Shown one piece after another: positions 1-8,381 of a stretch of 41,149 nucleotides of DNA. The stretch covers positions 1-41,149 of the forward strand of contig NZ_VZRB01000048.1 of the NCBI RefSeq assembly GCF_008806595.1, written 5' to 3'. Positions within the stretch are counted from its first letter, which is position 1, and the number at the start of each line of letters is the position of its first letter. Origin of the DNA: Streptomyces luteolifulvus (GTDB lineage: Bacteria; Actinomycetota; Actinomycetes; Streptomycetales; Streptomycetaceae). The notes under the pieces are model-generated. The model worked only from the letters and a program-made list of their open reading frames with translations, ran no database searches and was not told the DNA's origin. Position numbers and translations under genes: made by a program.

Positions 1-1
1 A

Positions 2-133
2 GCGAAGGAGAACCGGCCCACACAGGAAAAGTTCCACTGCATCTCGTGCGGCCACCACGCGCACGCTGACACGGTAGGCGCTCTCAACGTTCTACGGGCC
101 GGGCTGGTCCTTCGCGACGCCAACCCGGCGTAA
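2..133 (+). pseudogene. tnpB: IS605-family TnpB, C-terminal end only (window edge)
   Basis: The window opens inside an ORF whose last 43 residues carry the end of the TnpB zinc ribbon (CISCGHHAHADTVGALN) and the usual short tail LVLRDANPA before TAA at 131-133. TnpB is the RNA-guided nuclease of IS200/IS605 elements; this zinc ribbon and the last RuvC Asp (in HADTVGALN) lie at its C-terminus. Only the CxxC half of the ribbon is in the window, so intactness cannot be judged. A right-end hairpin follows at 143-158, as expected for this family. The identification is firm; the state of the whole gene is unknown. Confidence 0.85.
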
Positions 134-535
134 CGAGAAGCCCCCGGCCTCAGCCGGGAGAGGAGTCACGTCGTACTGGGTGGATTTCGCGACCGTGGCG
201 GTGAACTCATGGCGGGACGCGTCGTAGGTGATCACTGGGGCTTCGGAATGCTGCCAGATCAGGCTGGTGAGCGTGTCGGCGTCACTGGCGCCGCTCGTGT
301 CGAGTGCGCGGGCCGTGCGGTCAGCCGTGTCACGGGCTTGTTCCAGGGTCGATGCGAGCGCCTTCTCCCTGCGCTCGCTGTTGACATTCCCGGCATGCCA
401 GACCGAATACCACAGCCAGGAGACGACGATGCCGAGAACGATGATCAGCGCGATCAGGACGGTCAGGCAGCCGGTGGTCATGAGGCGGTTCGCCCGCCTC
501 ATGACCACCGCACCGCCCGTCTTGTCAGGTGCCAC
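92..535 (-). CDS. Small single-pass membrane protein, C-terminus replaced by IS sequence
   Basis: An ORF of 147 codons with one strong hydrophobic segment (about residues 22-42, LTVLIALIIVLGIVVSWLWY) and a roughly 90-residue outer domain rich in Ala, Thr and Asp. I do not recognise the family. The start may be internal (MRRANRL at residue 12), which gives a more typical N-terminus. The last ~25 codons are read from the opposite strand of the IS605 right end, including the hairpin and the tnpB stop region. The native C-terminus was therefore probably lost when the IS inserted. Confidence 0.55.
   Translation of the reverse strand: MAPDKTGGAVVMRRANRLMTTGCLTVLIALIIVLGIVVSWLWYSVWHAGNVNSERREKALASTLEQARDTADRTARALDTSGASDADTLTSLIWQHSEAPVITYDASRHEFTATVAKSTQYDVTPLPAEAGGFSLRRVGVAKDQPGP
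141..169 (+). mobile_element. IS605-type right-end hairpin (likely omega-RNA 3' scaffold)
   Basis: CCCGGC (143-148), loop CTCA, GCCGGG (153-158) begins 9 bases after the tnpB stop and is followed by a short tail ending near TCAC at about 169. A subterminal hairpin is the recognition structure of IS200/IS605 right ends, and in this family the end of tnpB overlaps the guide (omega) RNA. The exact cleavage site is inferred. Confidence 0.6.
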
Positions 536-597
536 TAAGCGCTCCGCTGGAAGTGCCGCGATGCGTCGTCGGCCGTCTGCGGCGCCATCGTGGCTGG

Positions 598-629
598 TCG
601 CGCAGTTCCCCGCGCCCCTTCAGGGCGCT
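598..629. repeat. Dispersed Streptomyces motif with hairpin
   Basis: cgcagttccccgcgcccct (601-619) is a short motif found many times in Streptomyces intergenic DNA. Here it runs into GCGCCC-CTTCA-GGGCGC, a perfect 6-bp hairpin that could act as a terminator. It lies upstream of the leftward membrane gene and downstream of the IS630 remnant. Confidence 0.5.
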
Positions 630-683
630 GCCGAACCGTAGCGGACTTAGCCCGACCTGCTTAGAGACCTTTAACGGCTGAGG

Positions 684-820
684 TTACGGCGGTTGGAGGT
701 CGAGTCCGGTCCTTACGATGAGGCCCTCGACGGGGTTGAGCTCAGGCGCATACGGCGGCAGCTGGTAGACGGTCAGCCCTAATCGGGCGGCGATCGGCTC
801 GCGCATGGTGGCACCTGCCG
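684..820 (-). pseudogene. IS630-family transposase, C-terminal remnant with internal deletion
   Basis: Read leftward from about 820 to TAA at 684-686 this encodes LTVYQLPPYAPELNPVE, the last catalytic block of IS630 (DDE_3) transposases, followed directly by GLIVRTGLDLQPP, the usual extreme C-terminus. About 35-40 residues that normally separate these blocks are missing. It fits the same transposase subfamily as the N-terminal remnant at 2055-2410 and has the same orientation. The two pieces look like halves of one element now separated by the lipoprotein gene. Confidence 0.75.
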
Positions 821-885
821 AATGGGGAAGGCCCCTTGCCAGGCCGACGCCTGCGAGGGGTCCTTCCCGTACGGCTCCTGTCCGT

Positions 886-900
886 CTCCCCCTCGGGGAG
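886..900 (-). terminator. Small GC hairpin after lipoprotein gene
   Basis: CTCCCC (886-891), loop CTC, GGGGAG (895-900) lies 25 bp past the stop of the leftward lipoprotein gene. There is no U-run, which is normal for actinomycete terminators. Confidence 0.4.
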
Positions 901-925
901 CAGCGGGACCCCGTGCTCGGTTCGA

Positions 926-2011
926 TCAGAGCTGGTCCTGTGGGACGTCCTCGTCAGCGAGACCGCTCATGTCGAACTCGGCATCGCCCATCGCCGGCCC
1001 GCCGAGGAAGCCATTCATGAGGTCATCCAGGTCGAGCGTCGTGGCACCGGCCGGAGCGGTGGGCCTGGTGCCCTCGCGCATCCGCAGGGTCAGGCCGAGC
1101 TTCTTCACCTTGGCGTTCTCGGCCAGCTTGGCGAGATCGATGTCCACCTGGGCCAGCTCGCCGTTCTTGAGGGTGAAGTCCGCCGTCACCTTGGCATTGG
1201 GAGCGTCCTTCAGGTCCTTGGCCGTCGGCAGCTCCATGCCCGGCGGCAGGTCCTTCACCAGTGGCCGGATCTCGCCGAGCAGTGAGGTGATCAGCGTGCG
1301 GAAGGGGGCCGTGGCGGTGACGTGCTCGGTGCCGTCCCCGCCACCGTCAGTCTCGAACTCGACCTCACCCGCGACGACGTCGCGGAGGGCCTTCACCAGC
1401 TTCTTCTGCGTCTTGGCGTCGAGGGACCGCGCGGCACCGCCCTCGGTGTCCTGGCCCTCGGCGGCGGCCTTGTCCATCTCCTTGGTGTTGAACTTCACCC
1501 ACTTGCCCTCGATGACGTCCTTCATCGCCCCGGCCTCCGGGGGCAGATCGTCAGCGTCCGGCAACGGGCTGCCCATCGTCTTGCCCATGGCGTCCATGTC
1601 GGCACGGATGTAGGTGTAGTCGCCGATCACCCGGTACTCGACAAGGGCGCCGTCCGGGGTGCTGACCTTCATGGCTGTGCCGATGAGGTCCTTCTCGCCG
1701 GACTCCTCGAGCGGATTCTTCGACTGCACGGTCACAGTGATCTTCGCGCCACTGAGCAGCTCGGCGGCCTCGTCCGGGATCTCCTCACCGGGTGCGGGGT
1801 CGGACGAGGCGTCCAGCGCCTTCAGGGACGCGACGTCGGTGTCCAGGTCGACCTCGAAGGAGAGCATGTTCTTCTTGCCGAGCTCCTCAAAGGCCCGGTC
1901 GAGCTTCCTGCCGGCGGACAGCTGCTCCACTGTTCCACAGGCGGCGGAGCCTGCGAGGACGGCGCCGACGACGGCGGTGGCGGTCAGGGTCTTGCGTATG
2001 GCGTTGATGAT
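926..2011 (-). CDS. Secreted lipoprotein of unknown function
   Basis: About 361 codons with a lipoprotein signal: basic start (AIRKTL), hydrophobic core (TATAVVGAVLAG) and lipobox-like SAAC, the lipidated Cys being residue 25. The mature part is acidic and Lys-rich with beta-strand-like blocks, reminiscent of the LppX/LprG-like lipoproteins of actinomycetes, but I cannot name the family. A good ribosome site (GAGGAG, 2015-2020) precedes ATC-ATC-AAC. No ATG, GTG or TTG lies in frame at a suitable distance, so translation either starts at a rare ATC codon or the start is mutated. An in-frame ATG far upstream (2221) would begin inside the IS630 remnant and mask the signal peptide. Confidence 0.7.
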   Translation of the reverse strand: MINAIRKTLTATAVVGAVLAGSAACGTVEQLSAGRKLDRAFEELGKKNMLSFEVDLDTDVASLKALDASSDPAPGEEIPDEAAELLSGAKITVTVQSKNPLEESGEKDLIGTAMKVSTPDGALVEYRVIGDYTYIRADMDAMGKTMGSPLPDADDLPPEAGAMKDVIEGKWVKFNTKEMDKAAAEGQDTEGGAARSLDAKTQKKLVKALRDVVAGEVEFETDGGGDGTEHVTATAPFRTLITSLLGEIRPLVKDLPPGMELPTAKDLKDAPNAKVTADFTLKNGELAQVDIDLAKLAENAKVKKLGLTLRMREGTRPTAPAGATTLDLDDLMNGFLGGPAMGDAEFDMSGLADEDVPQDQL

Positions 2012-2054
2012 GGTCTCCTCGTGGCTCCGATCACAACGTGATCGATCAGAAGAC

Positions 2055-2410
2055 TCACACCCCGCCTGAAGGGTTGCCCTGCCGGTCTCGCGGCCTGGCG
2101 GCGCACGATCTCGGCGCCAGCGTCCAGCACTGGTCACTCCAGCCAGAGGCGGCCGGGCCAGCATCCAACACCGCTTCCAGAGCACGGAGTCGTCTCTCTT
2201 GGAGCTTGCATTGGGCGCCACCGGGGCCCTTGAAGGCCAGGGCCCGCCGACCGCCCGAAGCCAACGCCCGCCGCCAGCGATTCGCCGACATCCGGGTCAC
2301 CCTGAACCGCCGGGCCGTCTCCCGGACACTGGCCCGCCTCGATCAGGTCAGCGGCTGCGAGCCGGACTTGCTCACGCCGAGACGGTACGGAAACCCAGGT
2401 GCGCCACGCC
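2055..2410 (-). pseudogene. IS630-family transposase, N-terminal remnant
   Basis: The leftward strand encodes REQVRLAAADLIEAG, then (after a one-base frameshift near 2336) VRETARRFRVTRMSANRWRR, then GPGGAQCKL and LEAVLDAGPAASGWSDQCW. These are the N-terminal helix-turn-helix blocks of a common Streptomyces IS630 transposase. Homology stops near WTLAP (about 2105), and the frame ends at 2055 in unrelated sequence just upstream of the lipoprotein gene. The catalytic domain is absent here; its C-terminal end is at 684-820. Confidence 0.8.
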
Positions 2411-2657
2411 GCGGCACACCGGCACGGACGCGAACGCGTCCGCCTGCACCCGGAACAACCCGGAAGTGGCCACTGCAGGGAATTCCCAGCCATCAGTGGC
2501 TGAAGTCCAGTGACCGGCGAAGTGAACCCCACGGCCTTTTAGGCCAGTTATCCCGTCGGGATGACATAGATCACCGCATCGCACAGTCGTCATCCTGTCC
2601 GACTTCTGTGATCTTGTCATCGTTTCCGTTCTTTACCTGACGCATACCTTCGCATTG

Positions 2658-2675
2658 GCATCACATGGGTGATGC
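2658..2675. promoter_or_regulatory. Perfect 7-bp dyad upstream of the DNRLRE gene
   Basis: GCATCAC (2658-2664), ATGG, GTGATGC (2669-2675) lies 28 bp before the ATG at 2704. It could be a repressor operator or a leader hairpin close to the ribosome site. I see no clear -35/-10 pair nearby. Confidence 0.4.
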
Positions 2676-2703
2676 AACTGAAAATGCGAGAGGTCGAGGA
2701 ATC

Positions 2704-4247
2704 ATGACGGTTCACAGACCCGCGCCACGACGGCGCGGGCGGCCTTGGCTCGGGGGAAGCGTTCGCTGGACAGCGGGCGGCGTCGCCTTGGTCATGGCCA
2801 TCACCTTGCTCGACGCGACGAGTGCGGGGGCGGCGTCGCCGCCCGAGGCCGCGGATGCGCCGAAGAGGACGTCGGCGACGGAGGCGGCCGACATACCTGC
2901 CGCCCGTGTCGCGGCCAGGCTGTCCGGCGAGCGGGTCGAGGCGCTCTCGGAGCGCACCGAGACGTCGACGACGTGGGCGAACAAGGACGGCAGCGTCACC
3001 ACCGAGTTCGCGGCCGGTCCGGTTCGCTTCAAGCGGGACGACAAGTGGGTCGACGTCGATGTGGAGTTGCGCGAGTCCGGCTCCGGTGTAGAGCCCGTCG
3101 CGCATCCGGGGGGTCTGCGGCTGGCCGGTAAGGCCGGTACCCCGGCGAAGTCGCTGACGGCGGCACGCGAGGCCAAGGCCACCGATCTGGTGACGCTCGG
3201 TGAGGGCGATCAGCAGATCACCCTGCAGTGGAAGGGCGGGTTGCCGAAGCCCGAACTGGACAGCACGCGGGCTGAGTACGTCAACGCCGTACCTGGCGCG
3301 GACGTGGTCGTCGAGGCCACCCGTACCGGCTTCGAGCAGTACGTCGAGATCAAGCAGCGCCCCGGCGCGGACGGCTACTCCTACACGCTGCCGTTGAAGG
3401 CCAAGGGACTGAAGGTCAAGCAACTGGCTGACGGTAGCGTGCAGTTCACCAACAAGAAGAACAAGAAGCAGGCCGTGATGCCCGCTCCGGTGAAGTGGGA
3501 CGCCACCGTCGACAAGCGGTCCGGCGAGCACACGAACCGGGCCAGGGTCGGCCTGACGGTAGTGCAGAAAGGTTCTTCCGTCGACCTGGTGGTCACCCGG
3601 GACACGGAGTTCCTCACCGACCAGGACACCACGTACCCGGTGACGGTCGACCCGTCCACCTCGTCGCTGTTGAACGTCTTCGACACCTACGTGCAGCAGG
3701 GCGAGACCGTCGACTGGTCCACCGACACCGAGCTGGACCTGGGCAACCCGGGCACCACCAACTCCGACGGCACGCCCCGCTACGCGCGGTCGTTCATCAC
3801 CTGGAACACCACGCCGATCCAGGACGCGCTGATCCTGGACGCCGAGGTGTCCCTGTGGAACTTCCACTCCGGCAACACTGTGCCCCGGCCACCTGGACGG
3901 TGTGGGAGACGGGAGCGCCGTCCACCTCCTCACGGTGGACCAGCCAGCCGACCTGGATCCAGCAGTACGCCAGCTCCACCGAGACCAAGGGCAGCTCCGC
4001 CTGCACCGCCGACGGCTGGATCAACGCGGACGTTACCAACCTGGTTCAGACCTGGGCCTCGGCGAAGAACACCAGCTCCCACATGGGTCTGCGCGCCCCG
4101 TCGGCCTCCGTCAGCCAGTGGAAGCGCGTCAACTCCGCCAACGCCGCTTCCAACCCGCCCAAGCTGGTGGTGAACTACAACTACCGGCCGCGCACCGGCA
4201 CCAAGCAGGAGGCCGGCCCGCCGTATTTCTCCTACAGCGGCGCTTAC
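2704..4247 (+). pseudogene. Secreted DNRLRE/RHS-type protein, frameshifted and truncated
   Basis: Start chosen at ATG 2704 (GAGGA just upstream), giving a signal peptide: Arg-rich n-region, hydrophobic GGVALVMAITLLDATSAGA, cleavage near AGA-AS. The following ~370 residues match the N-terminal part of large Streptomyces secreted proteins that carry a DNRLRE domain before RHS/YD repeats (FKRDDKWVDVDVELRE, DTTYPVTVDPST, then WSTDTELDLGNPG). One base is missing near 3885 (SGNT|CAPATWTVWET); reading resumes in the other frame through NPPKLVVNYNYRP to FSYSGAYG. There, at about 4247, the gene is joined to a recombinase fragment. Everything downstream (RHS repeats, any toxin tip) is lost. Confidence 0.75.
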
Positions 4248-4980
4248 GGCCCCGCCGGCCAGCGGCTCGGCCTGGCGCCGATCCCGGCCGGGCCGGCGAA
4301 CGGACGGATGCTGCGGCGGACGCTGGCCCTGTCGCTGGCCCACCGCCCCGGCGGGCTGCTGGCCGCAAAGATCCACCTCAAGCACGTCTCCGTGGTCACC
4401 ACCGAGGGCTACGCGAACCGGCCCGGCGGCTCCCAGGGCAACCTGCTGGCCGAGGTGGAGCGGGAACAGGACAACCACCACCTGACGCTCACGAAGGAGG
4501 CCTTCGAGGACTACCGCGCGGGCCGCATGCCCGCAGGCCCCGGGGCCCGCGAGCTGATCAAAGCGTTCGAGCACATCGACGCCCAGCTCAAGGACCACGA
4601 GCCGGGCACAGCGGTGGTACTGGAGGCCGAACGGCGGCTGGAGAACCTGCTGCGGCAGCAGTCCAAGCACCTTGCATCTGCAGACCGCGAACTACTGCTG
4701 GTTCCGCGACCCCCACAAGGCCCTGTGCCTGAAGCTGGCGGGCACCCCGGACGCGACGAAGCCACTGGGCGGGATGTGCGACTCCGCACGCTGCCCGCAG
4801 GCCACCCACCACCCCTGCCACCTGCCGGTATGGAAGTCCGCCGTCGGCAGCGGCCGGGTCTTCCTGGACAACCCGCGCTTCCCCAAGGGCGAGAAGAAGC
4901 GACTCGAGCCCGAGGTGGAGCGGGCCCAGCGGGTCGTGGACGAGATCTGCCAGGCCACCCAGACCGAAGAGGTGAGCTGA
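4248..4980 (+). pseudogene. Large tyrosine recombinase, C-terminal part, frameshifted
   Basis: The sequence from RMLRRTLALSLAHRPGGLL through LKHVSVVTTEGYA carries the end of the catalytic core of a tyrosine recombinase, with the late His (LKH) and nucleophile Tyr (TTEGY). A long Cys-containing tail follows, typical of a Streptomyces group of big integrases: ANYCWFRDPHKALCLKLAG, then MCDSARCPQATHHPCH. A one-base frameshift near 4668 separates the two parts. The N-terminal half (core-binding domain, first catalytic Arg) is absent because the ORF is fused to the DNRLRE gene. TGA at 4978-4980 lies two bases before the next ATG, so the accessory gene was its operon partner. Confidence 0.8.
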
Positions 4981-4982
4981 GC

Positions 4983-5490
4983 ATGGCGCGGATCAGCGAC
5001 GAGACCCGCGCGCGCAACGAGCAGGCCATCCGCCCGGCGATGGACCGGATGCTGCGCGGCGAGCTGCCGCCCGGCGGCAAGTGCGATCTCAAGACCCTCG
5101 CCGCCGAGGCCGGAGTGACCCGCACCGGCTTCTACCCAAAGAAGAACCGCGACGGCACCGAACGTCCGGGCCCCTACCAGCACTTGGCCGAGGAGTTCGA
5201 ACGCCGCCTGCAAGCCCTCCAGGACGCCGGGCAGGTCCCCGACCTTCGAGCCGCGCAGATCGAACGCCTCAAGGCCGAGGTTCGCCGAGCTCAAGGACCG
5301 CATCGCCGCCCGAGATGCGGCCCTGCGCGAGCTGGAGGACTTCCGAACCCAGGCCGTCTCCCGGCTGGCCGCCCAGCACGAGGAGATCACCCGCCTGCGC
5401 ACCCAGGCCGCCCAGGCGGCCGAGGCGGGCAACCTGCGGCGTCTTCCGAGCGCCGGTGACCGCACAGCGCCGTTCGGCTCATGTAGCTGA
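4983..5490 (+). pseudogene. Recombinase accessory protein (Tn554 TnpC-like role), frameshifted
   Basis: Begins MARISDETRARNEQAIR and contains LKTLAAEAGVTRTGFYPKK, a helix-turn-helix-like block, followed by a coiled-coil tail (LKDRIAARDAALRELEDFR, AAQHEEITRLRTQAAQ) ending FGSC-S. Such proteins follow large tyrosine recombinases in Streptomyces mobile elements and are thought to assist transposition or orientation, by analogy with Tn554 TnpC. One extra base near 5280 breaks the frame between ERLKAE and FAELKD. The ATG is two bases after the recombinase stop. Role is inferred from context. Confidence 0.7.
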
Positions 5491-5501
5491 CCGGCGCGGC
5501 A

Positions 5502-5539
5502 CCGGTTGGTCCGCCCGTGCGCACCGGCGGACCAACCGG
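5502..5539. terminator. Perfect 14-bp inverted repeat between convergent genes
   Basis: CCGGTTGGTCCGCC (5502-5515) and GGCGGACCAACCGG (5526-5539) flank a 10-base loop that contains a further GTGC/GCAC pairing. It lies between the rightward accessory gene (ends 5490) and the leftward gene ending at 5542, so it is probably a bidirectional terminator. It could also mark the end of the recombinase element. Confidence 0.65.
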
Positions 5540-5541
5540 CG

Positions 5542-6197
5542 TCAGGGGCAAGATGCTCCTCGGTCCAGTCCCGCCTCCCACTCCTCACGGTCGGGCTGCG
5601 GCAGGGCCTCGCTCAGGGCTGTGGTGCCGAGGTTCAGAACGTATACGCCGTCGTCGCGGAAGGGGCGGAACCCCAGGCGGGACCAGGTGCGTTGGAAGGC
5701 GCTGACTGCGCGGTCGCGGGCGGCGTCGTCCTTAAGGCCGGTGCGGTCCAGTGGGGAGGGGTAGCAGGCGGCCTGGCCCACAGCCCCGGGCGATGGCCTT
5801 GCCTGGCCAGCACCACGCCGACGCCGAAGCCCCGCCACGGGCAGGCCATCTGTGCGGAGTTGAGCGGGAGCATGCCCGAGCCGAACGGCTCGGCGGACTC
5901 GTCCAGGTCGTCGCGGATGTGTCCGGTGGCCGGGTCGAGGATCGACTCGGCGATCACGCTGATGTCGCCGTCGAGGACGCCGAACAGGTCACGGGTGGCA
6001 TAGGGGCCGGCGCGGTAGAACTCGAAGTCGCCGACGTGCTCGACGCTGCGTTCCCCTTCCCAGTCGTACAGGTCGGCGGCGACGTGCCAGATCTCCGGCT
6101 CGTCCTCGCCGGTGTCCCACCAGCCCCGCTCGCAGGTGTAGGTGAGGCGGATCGCACTGATTGGGCCGGGCAGCGCCCGCAGCTCAGGCGCCGTCAC
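5542..6197 (-). pseudogene. Conserved hypothetical protein, frameshifted
   Basis: From GTG 6197 the frame encodes RLTYTCERGWWDTGEDEPE, then VGDFEFYRAGPYATRDLF and GDISVIAESILDPATGHIRD, and reaches LLPLNSAQMACPWRGFGVGV. The frame then shifts near 5770-5800; the other frame continues ACYPSPLDRTGL and FQRTWSRLGFRPFRDDGVYV to TGA at 5542. The pieces together resemble a roughly 220-residue conserved Streptomyces protein of unknown function (acidic, GNAT-like end LGFRPFRDGVYVLDLG). No catalytic motif is recognised. Confidence 0.6.
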
Positions 6198-6252
6198 GCG
6201 TGCGCCTTCGCGGCTTGGAGGGCTTGGCCGGAGGGCACGGCAGGATGGGCCT

Positions 6253-6897
6253 ATGAAGCTAACCAAGAATTCCCATGCCTGCGTCCGCCTGGAGAAGGAC
6301 GGCCGAACCCTTGTCATCGATCCGGGCGGGTTCTCTGAGCAGGACGCCGCGCTCGGCGCCGACGCGATCCTCGTGACGCACGAGCACCCCGACCACTTCG
6401 ACGAGGCACGGCTGCGTGCCGGGATGGAGGCCAACCCCGGCGCGCAGATCTGGACCCTGAAATCGGTCGCGGAGCACCTGACCGCCGCGTTCCCTGGCCG
6501 CGTCCACACCGTCGGCCACGGCGACACGTTCACCGCGGCCGGATTCGACGTCCAGGTCCACGGCGAGCTGCACGCCGTCATCCACCCGGACATCCCGCGC
6601 ATCACGAACGTCGGCTACCTCGTGAAGGGCGACGACGCCGGCACGGTCTTCCACCCGGGCGACGCGCTCACCGTCCCCGACCACCCGGTCGAGACGCTGA
6701 TGCTCCCGGTCCATGCACCATGGAACAAGATCTCCGAGGTCATCGACTACGTACGCGAGGTCAAGCCGCGACGTGCGTACGACATCCACGACGCACTCCT
6801 GACCGACCTGGCCCGCCCGATTTACGACCGGCAGATCGGCGGGCTCGGCGGCACGGAGCACCTGCGTCTAGCCCCGGGGACCTCGGCGCAGCTCTGA
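6253..6897 (+). CDS. MBL-fold metal-dependent hydrolase (UlaG-like)
   Basis: An intact protein of 214 residues starting MKLTKNSHACVRLEKDGRT. The metal-binding signature THEHPDHFDE (about residues 42-51) is the HxHxDH-type motif of metallo-beta-lactamase-fold enzymes with Glu/Pro variation; later metal ligands are likely H in GELHAVIH, D in FHPGDALT and H in DIHDALL. The short length and motif order match UlaG-like/YtkL-type hydrolases, cytoplasmic enzymes of unassigned substrate. It is divergent from the broken gene at 5542-6197 and convergent with the broken hydrolase at 6905. It is the only undamaged gene in the first 7.5 kb apart from the lipoprotein and the small membrane protein. Confidence 0.85.
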   Translation: MKLTKNSHACVRLEKDGRTLVIDPGGFSEQDAALGADAILVTHEHPDHFDEARLRAGMEANPGAQIWTLKSVAEHLTAAFPGRVHTVGHGDTFTAAGFDVQVHGELHAVIHPDIPRITNVGYLVKGDDAGTVFHPGDALTVPDHPVETLMLPVHAPWNKISEVIDYVREVKPRRAYDIHDALLTDLARPIYDRQIGGLGGTEHLRLAPGTSAQL

Positions 6898-6904
6898 ACA
6901 GGCC

Positions 6905-7488
6905 CTACCGGCCCAGGAGTTCGAGCACCTCGTCGATCGTGCCGATCTCGGCGATCCGCGGGAATGTCTTGCCGAAGGCGTGCTCGTGGGACGAGGCCTC
7001 CGTGCCGGTCGTTGCGTCCCACGAGCACCAGGTGGTAGCTCAGCTCGAACGCCGAGCGCGCGGTCAACTTGACGCCGATCGACGACGACACCGCCGAGCA
7101 GGATCTGCGCGACCCCACGCCGGCGCAGCTACAGATCCAGCTCGGTGCCGGTGAACGCACCTCAGTGCCGCTTGGTGATCACGACGTCATCGCCGACCGG
7201 CCCGAGGTCGTCCGGGAACTCGACAAACTCGGTCGGCGGTGCCTGCGTCAGGCTCGGCGCGGCGGACCGGCTCACCGGCAGGTCCGCCACCGTCGGGCGA
7301 CCAGGCTACCCGCAAGCGTCCGACCGGGAGGCCCTTGGCGCGGAAGGTCGGCGAGCCGCACGGCGTTCCTCAGCACGTCGCTGGAGGGGTGCACAGTGGG
7401 CAGTCCCAGAATGCCGTTCTGGAGGTCGATGAGGACGAGGACGGCGAACTCGTCCAGGGAGAGGGTGGTGGGCCTGCGGCGTCACGCG
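6905..7488 (-). pseudogene. Cysteine hydrolase (isochorismatase family), heavily decayed
   Basis: Pieces in different leftward frames reconstruct an isochorismatase-like protein: LSLDEFAVLVLIDLQNGILG (catalytic Asp near the start), VHPSSDVLRNAVRLAD, EFVEFPDDLGPVGDDVVITK, then GAFTGTELDL, SSIGVKLTARSAFELSYHLV and finally DATTGTEASSHEHAFGKTFP to TAG at 6905-6907. At least three frameshifts and two in-frame stops (a TGA where Trp is expected after KRH, and a TAG after ELDL) are needed. The nucleophile Cys position reads GVSSS-like. The start codon is lost (a TGA precedes TTLSLDE). Confidence 0.7.
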
Positions 7489-7580
7489 ACGGCCCACCAC
7501 ACACGGCACGAAGACATTACGGGTGAAAGGCCGAGCCGACCAGCGACCGAACCCCACTGAAGACTTTGGGGGGAGTTTTC

Positions 7581-8381
7581 TCAGACTCCGAGGTCGTCAA
7601 TAAAAGCGATCTTCGGCAGTTCCAGCGGGTAGAGGCGTGACCTCTCAGTAGCGATCCAACGAATCAATGATTCAATTGATTCAAGTGCGTCATCAGGATC
7701 GGTTAATTCGGACATGAGATCCAATATGCTCCGCATGGCTGCGACCTTTTCCGGATAAAACTTCCCGAAGAGGTCGCAGCACATGCCCGGGTCACGCGTA
7801 TATGCTTGCTGCCGTTCGGCAACCAATTCTAGGGCGGCGCGCAGCACTCGCTTCACAAGCCGCAAAATGAGCGTTCGCGCAAACGTCTCAGAGGTGCCGT
7901 CAACGGCGCAACGGACCGTTTTGAGATCGAGTTCGAGATTGAATAGATGGCTGAACGCGTCCGCATCAATTCGGTAGGGAGCGATCCGCGGCGCGAAGTC
8001 TTCGCCGTACACCAGAGCCGATTGCGTCTTGATGAAGAAACCGCTCTTACGGTCCGTGAGTATTGTTGTCGCGGACGTTATGGCGAGATCGATGTCGACG
8101 ACAGTCGAGTGTCGGCTGAGCGTGCGATCCGCAGCCTCCTGTATCCACACCCTGTCGAACGCGTGCTCCTGGTACGTCACGGCTATGAGATCAAGGTCTG
8201 AACGTCCCCATACGGCTGTTCCGGTGGCCACTGATCCTCTGATGTAAACGCTGGCAAGATCTTGGTAGCGTGACCGGCATTCATCCACCAGACTCTCGAT
8301 GAGGGGGTGCCATTGCGGACCCACCTTCTCGGCGTCGGCAAGATTTATCAGATAGCCGTCAGAATCAAGGGGAATAAACAC
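7581..8381 (-). CDS. Pol-beta-type nucleotidyltransferase
   Basis: A 266-residue protein with the nucleotidyltransferase motif GS-x9-SDLDL (G49, S50, D62, D64) and a third carboxylate in DIDLAI (96-98), followed by a helical domain. This fold adds NMP to small molecules, proteins or RNA (aminoglycoside adenylyltransferases, MNT toxin-antitoxin proteins). No HEPN partner is adjacent, so a tailoring or self-protection role is as likely. The GTG start overlaps the TAG of the aminotransferase by one base (TAGTG), indicating translational coupling. The gene is visibly less GC-rich than its neighbours (for example around 7670-7720), a sign of separate origin. Confidence 0.75.
   Translation of the reverse strand: MFIPLDSDGYLINLADAEKVGPQWHPLIESLVDECRSRYQDLASVYIRGSVATGTAVWGRSDLDLIAVTYQEHAFDRVWIQEAADRTLSRHSTVVDIDLAITSATTILTDRKSGFFIKTQSALVYGEDFAPRIAPYRIDADAFSHLFNLELDLKTVRCAVDGTSETFARTLILRLVKRVLRAALELVAERQQAYTRDPGMCCDLFGKFYPEKVAAMRSILDLMSELTDPDDALESIESLIRWIATERSRLYPLELPKIAFIDDLGV

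Noticed and set aside
2617..3933. A 438-codon minus-strand frame over the DNRLRE gene
   Set aside because: Antisense shadow: repeated Arg/Gly/Val content, no motif, while the plus strand has a signal peptide and a recognised domain.
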